The notes under the pieces: generated by a model
Database searches by the model: none
Told to the model about the DNA's origin: nothing
The model's input: only the letters and a program-made list of their open reading frames with translations
From: Nocardioides sp.
GTDB lineage: Bacteria; Actinomycetota; Actinomycetes; Propionibacteriales; Nocardioidaceae
Assembly: GCF_029937575.1 (NCBI RefSeq)
Contig: NZ_JAPYPS010000022.1
Location: forward strand, 1 to 61,507
Reading direction: 5' to 3'
DNA: 61,507 nt
Shown here: positions 42,092-51,396 of the stretch, in pieces
How positions within the stretch are numbered: the first letter of the stretch is position 1
Layout: each line of letters begins with the position of its first letter
Program-made: the position numbers and the translations under genes

Positions 42092-42922
42092 TCAGGTCGG
42101 CTCCTCGAGCGAGTGGCGCAGCTGCTCCAGGGTCCGGTTGAGCAGCCGCGAGACGTGCATCTGAGACACGCCGATCTCCTCGGCGATCTGCGACTGCGTC
42201 ATGTTCTTGAAGAACCGGAGCAGCAGGATCTTCTTCTCCCGGGGCTCCAGCTGCTCGAGCAGCGGCTTGATGGACTCCCGGATCTCGACGTGCTCGAGAC
42301 CTGCGTCGTCCATCCCGATGGCGTCGAGCATGCTCGAGGAGCCGTCGTCGGAGTTGTCGGTGGCGTCCAGGGACAGGGTGGAGTAGGCGTTGCTCGACTC
42401 CAGGCCCTCGACGATCTCCTCGACCGTGCAGCCGATCGCCTCGGCGAGCTCGCGCGGGGTGGGGGAGCGACCCAGGCTCTGGTTGAGCTCGGCGGTCGCC
42501 GCCCCGATCTGCATCCGCAGCTCCTGGAGTCGGCGGGGGACCCGGATCGCCCAGCCCTTGTCCCGGAAGTAGCGCTTGATCTCGCCGATGATCGTGGGGG
42601 TGGCGTACGTCGAGAACTCCACGCCGCGATCGGTGTCGAATCGGTCGACGGACTTGATCAGACCGATCGTGCCGACCTGGACCAGGTCCTCGAAGGGCTC
42701 CCCGCGGTTGCGGAAGCGGCGGGCACAGTGCTCCACCAGTGGTAGGTGGAGCTGCACCAGGGAGTCCCGGCACCCGGCGCGCACTGCCTCCGAGGAGTCG
42801 TCGTGACGCATCTCGGTGAACAGCTCGGCGCTGCGTCGCCGGGTCTCGGCGACCCGCAGGGAGCGTGCCGTCTGCTCCGGGTCCGGGGGAACGGGCTCGG
42901 GGGGGTGGTCGAGAGGATCCAT
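42092..42922 (-). CDS. sigF: RNA polymerase sigma factor, SigF/SigB group 3
   Basis: A 276-residue general-stress sigma factor. Region 2: HLPLVEHCARRFRNRGEPFEDLVQVGTIGLIKSVDRFDTDRGVEFSTYATPTIIGEIKRYFRDKGWAIRVPRRLQEL is intact (quoted as the span about residues 62-138). Region 3 follows (SLGRSPTPRELAEAIG) and region 4 ends MTQSQIAEEIGVSQMHVSRLLNRTLEQLR. The ATG at 42922 lies 1 bp after the upstream anti-sigma stop; GTG at 42937 (overlapping) is an alternative. The neighbour is the RsbW-type kinase, the classical anti-sigma pair. Confidence 0.93.
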   Translation of the reverse strand: MDPLDHPPEPVPPDPEQTARSLRVAETRRRSAELFTEMRHDDSSEAVRAGCRDSLVQLHLPLVEHCARRFRNRGEPFEDLVQVGTIGLIKSVDRFDTDRGVEFSTYATPTIIGEIKRYFRDKGWAIRVPRRLQELRMQIGAATAELNQSLGRSPTPRELAEAIGCTVEEIVEGLESSNAYSTLSLDATDNSDDGSSSMLDAIGMDDAGLEHVEIRESIKPLLEQLEPREKKILLLRFFKNMTQSQIAEEIGVSQMHVSRLLNRTLEQLRHSLEEPT

Positions 42923-42923
42923 G

Positions 42924-43352
42924 TCAGGCGACGCCACCCGGGGCGGGAGGCGCCGAGGACGTCATCGTCATCGACACGGTCAGGCGGCCGTCGGTTGCCT
43001 CCACGTCCGCCTCGGTCGCGAGCGTGGTGAGGACCTGCCAGGCAAAGCTGTCCAGGTCGGGCGCCGGAGTGCCGTCGGTCGCGACGCTCACCGACACCAC
43101 CAGCTCACCGGGAGCCAGGTGGAAGGTGCTGGAGAGGTCGCTGCCGGGCGCCGCATGCTCGAGGACCATCGCGTTGGCCTCGCCCACGGCGATCCGCAGG
43201 TCCTCGATGTCGTCGATGGTGAAGTCGAGGCGTGCGGCCAGGCCGGCGGTCGTCGTACGCAGCACCGACGCGTAGGCGCTGTCGGCCGGCAGCCGCAGCT
43301 CGACGTCGGGGCGTCCCGTGGCGACGCTGGACGGGGAGGCCGGCTCAGACAT
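42924..43352 (-). CDS. RsbW-like anti-sigma factor (GHKL ATPase fold)
   Basis: A 142-residue protein with a GHKL/HATPase_c fold. DDIEDLRIAVGEANAMVLEH is the N-box helix with the Glu-Asn that binds Mg-ATP; the C-terminal part forms the sheet. It binds and inhibits the SigF-type factor encoded immediately downstream (as UsfX/RsbW do) until an anti-anti-sigma factor releases it. AAGGA precedes the ATG. A SigF-type promoter candidate lies upstream. Confidence 0.88.
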   Translation of the reverse strand: MSEPASPSSVATGRPDVELRLPADSAYASVLRTTTAGLAARLDFTIDDIEDLRIAVGEANAMVLEHAAPGSDLSSTFHLAPGELVVSVSVATDGTPAPDLDSFAWQVLTTLATEADVEATDGRLTVSMTMTSSAPPAPGGVA

Positions 43353-43389
43353 GGAGGTCCTTCTTTCAGCAGACGCGAACGACGGCACC

Positions 43390-43415
43390 CTATCCGGCAC
43401 AGGCGTCGGGTAAAC
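43390..43415 (-). promoter_or_regulatory. Candidate SigF-type promoter (GTTT-N16-GGATAG)
   Basis: On the minus strand, GTTT (43412-43415) is separated by 16 bp from GGATAG (43390-43395); the group consensus is GTTT-N14-16-GGGTAT. The -10 element deviates at two positions. It lies 37 bp upstream of the anti-sigma gene and would give autoregulation. Read from the sequence, not tested. Confidence 0.4.
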
Positions 43416-43544
43416 GGGACCTGCGGCATTGGGTCGATCAGGGGTGCTGGGCGAGGACGAAGCGCTGCTCTCCCGGGCGGTCGGGGTGCCGTTCGAGCCG
43501 TGATCCTGGTCCGAGCAGGGCGAGCCTGTCGACACGTACGCCGG

Positions 43545-44234
43545 CTAGGACACGAGCTCGGGGCCCGGACGCGGCACCAACGCTGCCGACGACTGCCCGA
43601 TCCATCGAGGTACGACGCGCCGGATGCTGCTCGAGGCGTCGATGTCCACGAGCTCGCCGCTCGCCGCCGAAGCCCACGAACGGTCTCCGCGCCAGATCTC
43701 CGACAGGGTCCGCAGGGACAAGGTGAGTCGGGCCGCCACGTCGAAGCCGGGGTCGTAGTCGCAGACGTCCACCTCGCCGTCGCGGACACAGATCCACCAG
43801 CGCGCCGCCCGGCTCTCGACGTCGGGAAAGGTCAGGGCCACGACCGTGAGACCCGGCGGCCACGGGTCGGTGGGAATCGTCCGCTTCATGTCCCAGAGGA
43901 GCAGGTGCGGGTCGAGGTCCTCCGAGCCGAGACTGCCGACCCAGCGCACTCCCCACACCTGGAGAGCCTGGATGACCGGAGCGAGCTCCTCTCCGGCCTG
44001 CGTGAGGGTGTAGCGGGCGCGCCCCTCCTGGACGTCGCGGCGCACCACGCCTGCATGCTCGAGGGTGCCGAGGCGCTTGGACAACAGAGCCGGGGACATC
44101 CGCGGGTTGCCGCGGCGAAGGTCGTTGAAGCGGGTGCTGCCCAGAAGCAGCTCCCGGACGATGAGGAGCGTCCAGCGCTCGTCGAGGACCTCCATGGCCT
44201 TCGCCATCGGACAGAACTGGCCGTAGCTGGTCAT
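43545..44234 (-). CDS. HxlR family regulator with C-terminal extension
   Basis: A 229-residue protein. The winged-helix domain (residues 1-100) matches HxlR: YGQFCPMAKAMEVLDERWTLLIVRELLLGSTRFNDLRRGNPRMSPALLSKRLGTLE (given as a span), with Cys8 near the N-terminus where redox-sensing members hold a reactive Cys. The last 110 residues are an extra domain resembling SCP2-like sterol-binding domains (WWICVRDGEVDVCDYDPGFDVAARLTLSLRTLSEIW). Fusion suggests lipophilic ligand sensing (inference). It is divergent from the methyltransferase gene, probably its target. Confidence 0.85.
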   Translation of the reverse strand: MTSYGQFCPMAKAMEVLDERWTLLIVRELLLGSTRFNDLRRGNPRMSPALLSKRLGTLEHAGVVRRDVQEGRARYTLTQAGEELAPVIQALQVWGVRWVGSLGSEDLDPHLLLWDMKRTIPTDPWPPGLTVVALTFPDVESRAARWWICVRDGEVDVCDYDPGFDVAARLTLSLRTLSEIWRGDRSWASAASGELVDIDASSSIRRVVPRWIGQSSAALVPRPGPELVS

Positions 44235-44387
44235 CGCGCCCTCTCACGTCGATGCCTCAGTAAACACGTGCCTCGGCTGCGCGACCAGTACAAAAAGTGA
44301 ACCACCGCTACAGATTCAGCACTTCTCACCACGACGTCGGTGATCCCAGACTGAGTGGACGACGAACCCACACGAGAGGACCGGGCC

Positions 44388-45206
44388 ATGACGGAGTCTG
44401 TGGAGGTAGCGGACGTGAAGGTGCGACACCGCAGCATGTGGGCGTCGGGGGACTACCCGACCGTGGCCAGACAGCTGATCCCACACCTGGGTCAGCGCCT
44501 GGTGGAGGCGGTGCGCGTCGAGGCGGGCATGCGGGTGCTGGACGTCGGCGCAGGATCGGGCAACGCCGCGATCGCTGCCGCCGAGCGTGGCGCTGACGTC
44601 GTCGCCGTCGACCTCACCCCGGAGCTCTTTGCAGCCGGGCGCGCCGAGGCCGCGGCCCGCGGGGTCGAGCTCACCTGGGAGGAGGGCGACGCTGAAGCCT
44701 TGCCGTACGACGACGGGTCCTTCGACGCGGTCGTGTCGTGCGTCGGAGTGATGTTCGCGCCCTACCATCAGGCGGCGGCCGACGAGCTCGTGCGGGTGAT
44801 CAGGCCGGGTGGCGCCATCGGTCTGCTCAGCTGGACCCCGGGGGGCTTCATCGGCCAGATGTTCGCCGCCATGAAGCCCTACGCACCGCCACCCCCTCCG
44901 GGCGCCTCGCCGCCGCCCCTGTGGGGAGCGGAGGAGCACCTGGGCGAGCTCTTCGGCGACCACGTGAGCGGACTGACCTCGTCCAAGGAGTCGGTGTCCA
45001 TCTCAGGCTTCACGTCCGGAGCTGCGTTCCGCGACTTCTTCAAGTCGAGCTACGGTCCCACGATCGCCGCCTATGCGGCGCTCGCCGAGCAGCCCGAACG
45101 CTCCGCCGCACTGGACGTCGTCCTGGCCGAGCTGGCCGACGACCACATCGAGGACGGGGTCATGGGCTGGGAGTACCTCCTGACCACGGCAACCCGCGCG
45201 CGCTGA
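44388..45206 (+). CDS. Class I SAM-dependent methyltransferase
   Basis: A 272-residue methyltransferase. MRVLDVGAGSGNAAIAAAERGADVVAVDLTPE is SAM motif I and post-I, and GDAEALPYDDGSFDAVVSCVGVMFAPYH is motif II/III, as in UbiE/COQ5-like enzymes. A proline-rich loop (PPPPPGASPPP) lies about residue 175. Substrate unknown. GAGAGGA precedes the ATG. It is divergent from HxlR, which probably controls it. Confidence 0.88.
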   Translation: MTESVEVADVKVRHRSMWASGDYPTVARQLIPHLGQRLVEAVRVEAGMRVLDVGAGSGNAAIAAAERGADVVAVDLTPELFAAGRAEAAARGVELTWEEGDAEALPYDDGSFDAVVSCVGVMFAPYHQAAADELVRVIRPGGAIGLLSWTPGGFIGQMFAAMKPYAPPPPPGASPPPLWGAEEHLGELFGDHVSGLTSSKESVSISGFTSGAAFRDFFKSSYGPTIAAYAALAEQPERSAALDVVLAELADDHIEDGVMGWEYLLTTATRAR

Positions 45207-45229
45207 CAGCCGGGGCGCTGCACACCACG

Positions 45230-45273
45230 CACGACGCCGCCCTCGATCCGGATGGATCGAGGGCGGCGTCGTG
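45230..45273. terminator. 20-bp perfect bidirectional terminator hairpin
   Basis: 45230-45249 pairs perfectly with 45254-45273 over a GGAT tetraloop. It lies between the convergent methyltransferase and sodN genes. Confidence 0.8.
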
Positions 45274-45286
45274 TCGCGTGGGAGCC

Positions 45287-45688
45287 TCAGGCCTTCTTGG
45301 TCTCCCAGAAGATCTCGGCGATCTCGTCGATCTTCGCGAGCAGCTGGTCGGCCACGTCGGCGTCGAGCGCGCCCTTGGCCCCGGAGGCGCCGGCGAGCTT
45401 GGTGGCCTCGTTGACCAGGACGTGCAGCTGCGGGTACTTCTCGAAGTGCGGGGGCTTGAAGTAGTCGGTCCACAGCACCCACAGGTGGTGCTTGACCAGC
45501 TCGGCCCGCTGCTCCTTGATGATGATGGCGCGGGTGCGGAAGTCGGGGTCGTCGTTGTCAGCGACCTTGGCGATGATCCCCTTGATCGACTCCGCCTCGA
45601 TGCGGGCCTGGGCCGGGTCGTACACGCCACAGGGAAGGTCGCAGTGGGCCTGGACCTCGAGCGTGGGGGCGAACAGTCGCGCGAACAT
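45287..45688 (-). CDS. sodN: Nickel superoxide dismutase precursor
   Basis: A 133-residue Ni-SOD. The 14-residue propeptide (MFARLFAPTLEVQA) precedes HCDLPCGVYDPAQ, in which His1, Cys2 and Cys6 of the mature enzyme bind nickel (the nickel hook). The remaining helices match the four-helix bundle. GAGAGGAC precedes the ATG. Cleavage is needed for metal binding and is probably done by the SodX protease encoded divergently next door. Confidence 0.96.
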   Translation of the reverse strand: MFARLFAPTLEVQAHCDLPCGVYDPAQARIEAESIKGIIAKVADNDDPDFRTRAIIIKEQRAELVKHHLWVLWTDYFKPPHFEKYPQLHVLVNEATKLAGASGAKGALDADVADQLLAKIDEIAEIFWETKKA

Positions 45689-45737
45689 GCGTGTCCTCTC
45701 GTCGTGGGAACTAGCGTTGGTTGCGACACTACTCCGC

Positions 45738-46085
45738 ATGACCGGCGGCTCACCCACCCCTCCAGGGGGACGCCCTCAGGCACGGCTCGGAATCGCCGTC
45801 GTCCGGGGGGAGTCGATGCTGCCGTCGCTGCGACCCGGCGACCGTCTCCTGGTCCGCTACGCGCGCGAGCCGAGGCCGGGTTCCGTGGTGGTGGCCCGCT
45901 TCGTCGACGGCACGGTCGTGGTCAAGCGTGCGGTGGAGCGTCGTACGGCGGGCTGGTGGCTGCTCAGTGACAACGCGGCACAGGGCACCGACTCCCGGCA
46001 CCGTGGGGCGGTTCCCGATGCCGACGTGTGGGGGACGGCCGTGGCGCGGGTGTGGCCTTGGCCACGCTTGCTGGGAGACATGTGA
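45738..46085 (+). CDS. sodX: Ni-SOD maturation protease SodX (S26 signal-peptidase-like)
   Basis: A 115-residue S26-family protease. RGESMLPSLRPGDRLLV contains the nucleophile Ser26 and VVVKRAVE the general-base Lys63. It lacks the membrane anchor of true signal peptidases, as usual for Ni-SOD maturation proteases. It removes the propeptide of SodN to expose His1. It is divergent from sodN with 49 bp between starts. Confidence 0.93.
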   Translation: MTGGSPTPPGGRPQARLGIAVVRGESMLPSLRPGDRLLVRYAREPRPGSVVVARFVDGTVVVKRAVERRTAGWWLLSDNAAQGTDSRHRGAVPDADVWGTAVARVWPWPRLLGDM

Positions 46086-46129
46086 GACAACCCCTCGCGG
46101 GGTGACCCGCTGTGCAAGGATCGCCGATC

Positions 46130-47314
<1,185 letters not shown>

Positions 47315-47331
47315 GCCGCGCTGGGCCTCGC

Positions 47332-48774
47332 TCAGCCGCCCTGGGTGTTGGGGTCGCGCCACGTGCGCTCGAACGGCAGCCGCCACGCGTGGGGCGCGAT
47401 CAGCTGGTGGATCGCGTTGGGTCCCCATGACCCGGGCGCGTAGCCGCGGACCGGCGGTGGCGTCGAGATCAGGGCCTCCGACTTCTCCCACAGCGCCTCG
47501 ATCCCCGCGGCCGAGGTGAACAGCGTGTGGTCGCCGCGCATCGCGTCGTGGATGAGGCGCTCGTAGGCCTCGAGGACCGAGCCCGAGGCGTGCGTGTCGA
47601 CGGTGGCGAACTGCATCGACAGCTTCTCCAGCTTCATCCCGGGCCCGGGACGCTTGCCGTAGAAGGACAGCGACATCTTCGACTGGTCGGCCAGGTCGAA
47701 GGTGAGGTGGTCGGGACCCTGGGTGCCGGCGTTGGACCCGGAGGGGAACATCGTCAGCGGGGGCTCCTTGAACGCGATCGAGATGATCCGCGCGCCCTCG
47801 GCGAGCTTCTTGCCGGTGCGCAGGAAGAACGGGACCCCGGCCCAGCGCCAGTTGTCGATCTCGGCCTTGAGCGCCACGAACGTCTCGGTGTCGGAGTCGT
47901 CGGCGACGCTCTCCTTGCCTCGGTAGCCGCCGTACTGGCCTCGCACGACGTTGGTGGGCTCGATCGGTCGCATCGATTGGAAGACCTTGAGCTTCTCGTC
48001 GCCGATCGGGCCGGGCGCCAGCGACGTCGGCGGCTCCATCGCCATGAAGGCCAGCACCTGCATCAGGTGGGTGACCACCATGTCGCGGAAGGCGCCGGTG
48101 CTCTCGTAGAACGCCGTACGTCCCTCCAGACCCAGGGTCTCGGGTACGTCGATCTGGACGTGGTCGATGAAGTTGCGGTTCCAGATGGGCTCGAAGAGCC
48201 CGTTGGCGAAGCGGAAGGCGAGGATGTTCTGGGCGGCCTCCTTGCCCAGGAAGTGGTCGATCCGGAAGACTTGGTCCTCGGCGAAGACCTGGTGGACCTC
48301 GTGGTTGAGCGACTTGGCGGTGGCGAGGTCGGTCCCGAACGGCTTCTCCATGATGATCCGCGAGCGCTCCACGAGACCGGCCTCGCCGAGCTCGTGGATC
48401 ACGTCGAGGGCCGCCCGCGGCGGCACGGAGAGGTAGTGCAGCCGTCTGACGTCCTCGACCGGCCCGAGCTCCGCCTCGCACTCCTTGACCAGGGTGGCCA
48501 GGGCGTGCGGACCTGCGGCGGTGGGCACGTAGCGCAACCGCTTCGAGAACGGCGCCCACCGCTCGTCGGTCACGTCGCCCTTGCCGAACTCCTCGCAGGC
48601 GGCTCGGGCCACCGCGTCGAACTCCTCGGGGGAGAGCTCCTCCAGAGACGTCCCGATCACGCGTACGTCGGGTATCAGCCGGGCTTCGAAGAGACGCAGC
48701 AGGCCCGGGATCAGCTTGCGCCGGGCGAGGTCGCCGGTGGCGCCGAAGAGGACGACGACGTTGGGGTGATCCAT
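47332..48774 (-). CDS. zwf: Glucose-6-phosphate 1-dehydrogenase
   Basis: A 480-residue G6PDH, first enzyme of the oxidative pentose-phosphate pathway. VVLFGATGDLARRKLIPGL binds NADP+, RIDHFLGKEAAQNI is the active-site His/Lys motif, and EKPFGTDLATAKSLN the GxEKPFG motif. The ATG at 48774 is used; a TTG at 48783 is in frame. Unlike many actinobacterial pentose-phosphate clusters, no opcA, tal or tkt gene is adjacent. Confidence 0.96.
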   Translation of the reverse strand: MDHPNVVVLFGATGDLARRKLIPGLLRLFEARLIPDVRVIGTSLEELSPEEFDAVARAACEEFGKGDVTDERWAPFSKRLRYVPTAAGPHALATLVKECEAELGPVEDVRRLHYLSVPPRAALDVIHELGEAGLVERSRIIMEKPFGTDLATAKSLNHEVHQVFAEDQVFRIDHFLGKEAAQNILAFRFANGLFEPIWNRNFIDHVQIDVPETLGLEGRTAFYESTGAFRDMVVTHLMQVLAFMAMEPPTSLAPGPIGDEKLKVFQSMRPIEPTNVVRGQYGGYRGKESVADDSDTETFVALKAEIDNWRWAGVPFFLRTGKKLAEGARIISIAFKEPPLTMFPSGSNAGTQGPDHLTFDLADQSKMSLSFYGKRPGPGMKLEKLSMQFATVDTHASGSVLEAYERLIHDAMRGDHTLFTSAAGIEALWEKSEALISTPPPVRGYAPGSWGPNAIHQLIAPHAWRLPFERTWRDPNTQGG

Positions 48775-48854
48775 GTCCGCCAACGTATCCCTGCCAGGTA
48801 ACGGCGGGGTGACGTCGCCCTGCTTCCTTCCAGGCCATGGCCTAGCCTCGCCCT

Positions 48855-49823
48855 ATGTTCGCCGTCTACGCAGAGTCCTTCGACCCCGACAACCCGCTCG
48901 CCGGCCTGGTGCTGGGTGAGCGTCCCGATCCGGTGGCCCCCGACGGGTGGACCACCGTCGAGGTGAAGGCCGCCTCGCTCAACCACCACGACGTGTGGTC
49001 GCTGCGCGGCGTCGGCCTCAAGCAGGAGCAGCTCCCGATGATCCTGGGATGCGACGCCGCCGGGCTCGACGAGGACGGCAACGAGGTCGTCGTCCACGCC
49101 GTCATCAGCGACCCCTCGTGGAGCGGGGACGAGACGTTCGACCCGAAGCGGTCCCTGCTCTCCGAGCGGCACCAGGGCGCGATCGCCGACAAGGTGATCG
49201 TGCCGAGGCGCAACGTGATCGCGAAGCCCGCCTCGATGTCGTTCGAGGAGGCCGCCTGCCTGCCGACCGCGTGGCTGACGGCCTACCGGATGCTCTTCAC
49301 CCGCGGTGAGCTGAAGGCGGGTGACACCGTGCTGGTCCAGGGCGCCGGGGGCGGCGTCGCCACGGCCCTGATCATCCTCGCCCGGGCCGCCGGGCTCCGG
49401 GTCCTTGCGACCAGTCGCGACGAGGCGAAGCGCGCCAAGGCGCTGGAGATCGGAGCCCACGAGGTCTTCGAGTCCGGTGCTCGGCTGCCGTTGAAGGTCG
49501 ACGCCGTCATGGAGACCGTCGGCAGGGCGACCTGGTCGCACTCCATCCGCGCGCTGCGCCCGGGCGGCAAGATCGTCATCTCCGGCACCACCTCCGGCCC
49601 GAAGCTGGACGACGCGGAGCTCACCCGGATCTTCTTCCTGCAGCTGAGCGTGGTCGGCTCGACCATGGGCACGCGCGACGAGCTCGCCTCGCTCGTCACG
49701 ATGCTGGACGCAACCGGCGCGCGCCCGCTCATCGACCGGACGATCCCGATGGCCGACGCACGCGACGGCTTCGAGGCGATGGCCGGGGGCGACGTCTTCG
49801 GCAAGATCGTCTTCACCCGCTGA
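48855..49823 (+). CDS. MDR-family zinc-type or quinone oxidoreductase
   Basis: A 322-residue medium-chain dehydrogenase: AASLNHHDVWSLRGVG and GCDAAGLDEDGNEV are the substrate-side motifs, LVQGAGGGVATALIILARAAG the cofactor-binding Rossmann fold. The catalytic-zinc Cys and structural cysteines of alcohol dehydrogenases are largely lacking, so a quinone/enoyl reductase is more likely. The following SDR gene overlaps by 1 bp. Confidence 0.9.
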   Translation: MFAVYAESFDPDNPLAGLVLGERPDPVAPDGWTTVEVKAASLNHHDVWSLRGVGLKQEQLPMILGCDAAGLDEDGNEVVVHAVISDPSWSGDETFDPKRSLLSERHQGAIADKVIVPRRNVIAKPASMSFEEAACLPTAWLTAYRMLFTRGELKAGDTVLVQGAGGGVATALIILARAAGLRVLATSRDEAKRAKALEIGAHEVFESGARLPLKVDAVMETVGRATWSHSIRALRPGGKIVISGTTSGPKLDDAELTRIFFLQLSVVGSTMGTRDELASLVTMLDATGARPLIDRTIPMADARDGFEAMAGGDVFGKIVFTR

Positions 49824-50500
49824 TGCGGCACCTGATCACCGGGGCCGGGTCGGGCATCGGGGCCGTCCTGACGGAGGTCCTGCTCGCCCGCGGCGACGAC
49901 CTGGTCCTGCTGGCGAGGTCGACCGAGCGCGCGGCCGAGCTCGAGGCGTCGTACGTCGGCGCGCGCACGGTGGTGGCGGACCTCGCGGACCCGGCCTCGG
50001 TCGAGGACCTCGACCTGCCCGAGCGCCTGGACTCGGTGGTCCACGCCGCCGGGGTGGTCGACCTCGGTCCGGTCGCCGAGCTGAGCGTGGCGTCGTGGCA
50101 GCAGCAGCTGACCGTCAACCTGGTGGCTCCCGCAGCCCTGACGCGCGTCGCGCTGCCGGCCCTGCGCGCAGCGCGCGGCACCGTCGTCCTGGTGAACTCC
50201 GGCGCCGGGCTCAACGCCCACCCGCAGTGGTCGGCCTACGCCGCCTCCAAGCACGCACTGAAGGCGCTCGCCGACTCCCTGCGGGGGGAGGAGTCCGAGC
50301 ACGGGGTGCGGGTCAGCACCGTCTATCCGGGTCGGACGGCCACGGCGATGCAGGAGAAGGTGCACGAGCAGGAGGGCAAGACCTACGACGCGGCCGACTG
50401 GATCGACCCCGCGACCGTGGCGGCTGCGATCGTGCACGTGCTCGACCTGCCGCGCGACGCGACGGTCCCCGACCTCACGGTGAAGCCGGGTCCTGGCTAG
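49823..50500 (+). CDS. Short-chain dehydrogenase/reductase
   Basis: A 225-residue SDR. LITGAGSGIGAVL is the GxxxGxG nucleotide-binding motif, VVHAAGVVDLG the central NAG-type motif, and YAASKHAL has the catalytic Tyr-x3-Lys. It reduces or oxidises a carbonyl/alcohol with NAD(P). It overlaps the MDR gene (TGATG) and probably acts in the same pathway. Confidence 0.92.
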   Translation: MRHLITGAGSGIGAVLTEVLLARGDDLVLLARSTERAAELEASYVGARTVVADLADPASVEDLDLPERLDSVVHAAGVVDLGPVAELSVASWQQQLTVNLVAPAALTRVALPALRAARGTVVLVNSGAGLNAHPQWSAYAASKHALKALADSLRGEESEHGVRVSTVYPGRTATAMQEKVHEQEGKTYDAADWIDPATVAAAIVHVLDLPRDATVPDLTVKPGPG

Positions 50501-50682
50501 TCGCCTGAGGGCCGGCCGACAGATCCGACCCGTGTCCGACTCCGGAAGATAGTTCTTTACCTCCTGGTCGGGTCGCCGTCGCCGTGGGTGTCATCGGTGT
50601 TGGCGAGGGCTCGGCAGCGTGACGTCCCGGCGGGGCCGTCCGGTGCCTGCGACCTCTCGGATACTCACGGAGCTCTCTTCTC

Positions 50683-51396
50683 GTGCCCTCGTTCGTCCCC
50701 GCACGCGTACGGCGCGTCCTCGGCATCCTCGGCATCGCCGCGCTGTGCCTGGTGGCCCTCGGTCTCGCCGCGCCACCGGCCTCGGCGCACCCCTTCGGCG
50801 ACCCGCAGACTGTCGAGCTGACAGCGGACTCCGACGAGGTACGCCTTCGCTGGCACGTCGGCATGTCCGACGACGTCACCGCGCTCGCCCTCCATCTCGG
50901 GCTCCTCCCGCAGGACCGGGTCCTGCTGGACGGTGCCGTGCTGTACGAGGACGGCGACGACGACCTGCTCGCCGCTTCACCGTTGCTGCCCGCCTACCTG
51001 CTCGATCGCCTGATGGTCACCGCGGGCGGGTCACGATGCCCCGGGGAGGTCGTGAGCGCCGGCGACCTGATGGACGACGGGGTGCTGCTGTCCTTCCGTT
51101 GCCCCGGTGGTGTGCCGGGCCCGACGTCGGTGAACCTCGAGGTGCGCACGCTCACCGACCTGCACCCCGCCTACCGCACCCTCGCCTCGGGGCCGTCCGG
51201 CCAGCGAGCGGTCTACGACGGTGACCACCCGGAGCACACCTGGACGCTCGGCGGAGCCCCGGTCGAGGTCTCGTCCGCGTCGAGCAGCGCCGTCGTCCAG
51301 CTGGGCTCGGCGCTCGTCGTCCTGGTCGGCACCGGCGCGGCGGGAGCCTTCTACGTCCGGCGGCGCGGTCGCCGTACGGAGGTGTCGGTCGGATGA
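50683..51396 (+). CDS. Secreted, membrane-anchored partner of the NicO transporter
   Basis: A 237-residue protein with a signal peptide (RVLGILGIAALCLVALGLAAPPASA) cleaved before HPFGDPQTVEL, a mature N-terminus starting with His like the 'HPLGN' proteins that accompany nickel/cobalt transporters. A cysteine pair (about residues 112 and 133) may form a disulfide; a C-terminal helix (VVQLGSALVVLVGTGAAGAFYV) anchors it to the membrane. It may bind the metal at its free N-terminal His (inference). Its stop overlaps the transporter start (ATGA). Confidence 0.75.
   Translation: MPSFVPARVRRVLGILGIAALCLVALGLAAPPASAHPFGDPQTVELTADSDEVRLRWHVGMSDDVTALALHLGLLPQDRVLLDGAVLYEDGDDDLLAASPLLPAYLLDRLMVTAGGSRCPGEVVSAGDLMDDGVLLSFRCPGGVPGPTSVNLEVRTLTDLHPAYRTLASGPSGQRAVYDGDHPEHTWTLGGAPVEVSSASSSAVVQLGSALVVLVGTGAAGAFYVRRRGRRTEVSVG

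Noticed and set aside
45689..45737. Nur operator between sodN and sodX
   Set aside because: No TTGCAA-type inverted halves with proper spacing could be read.
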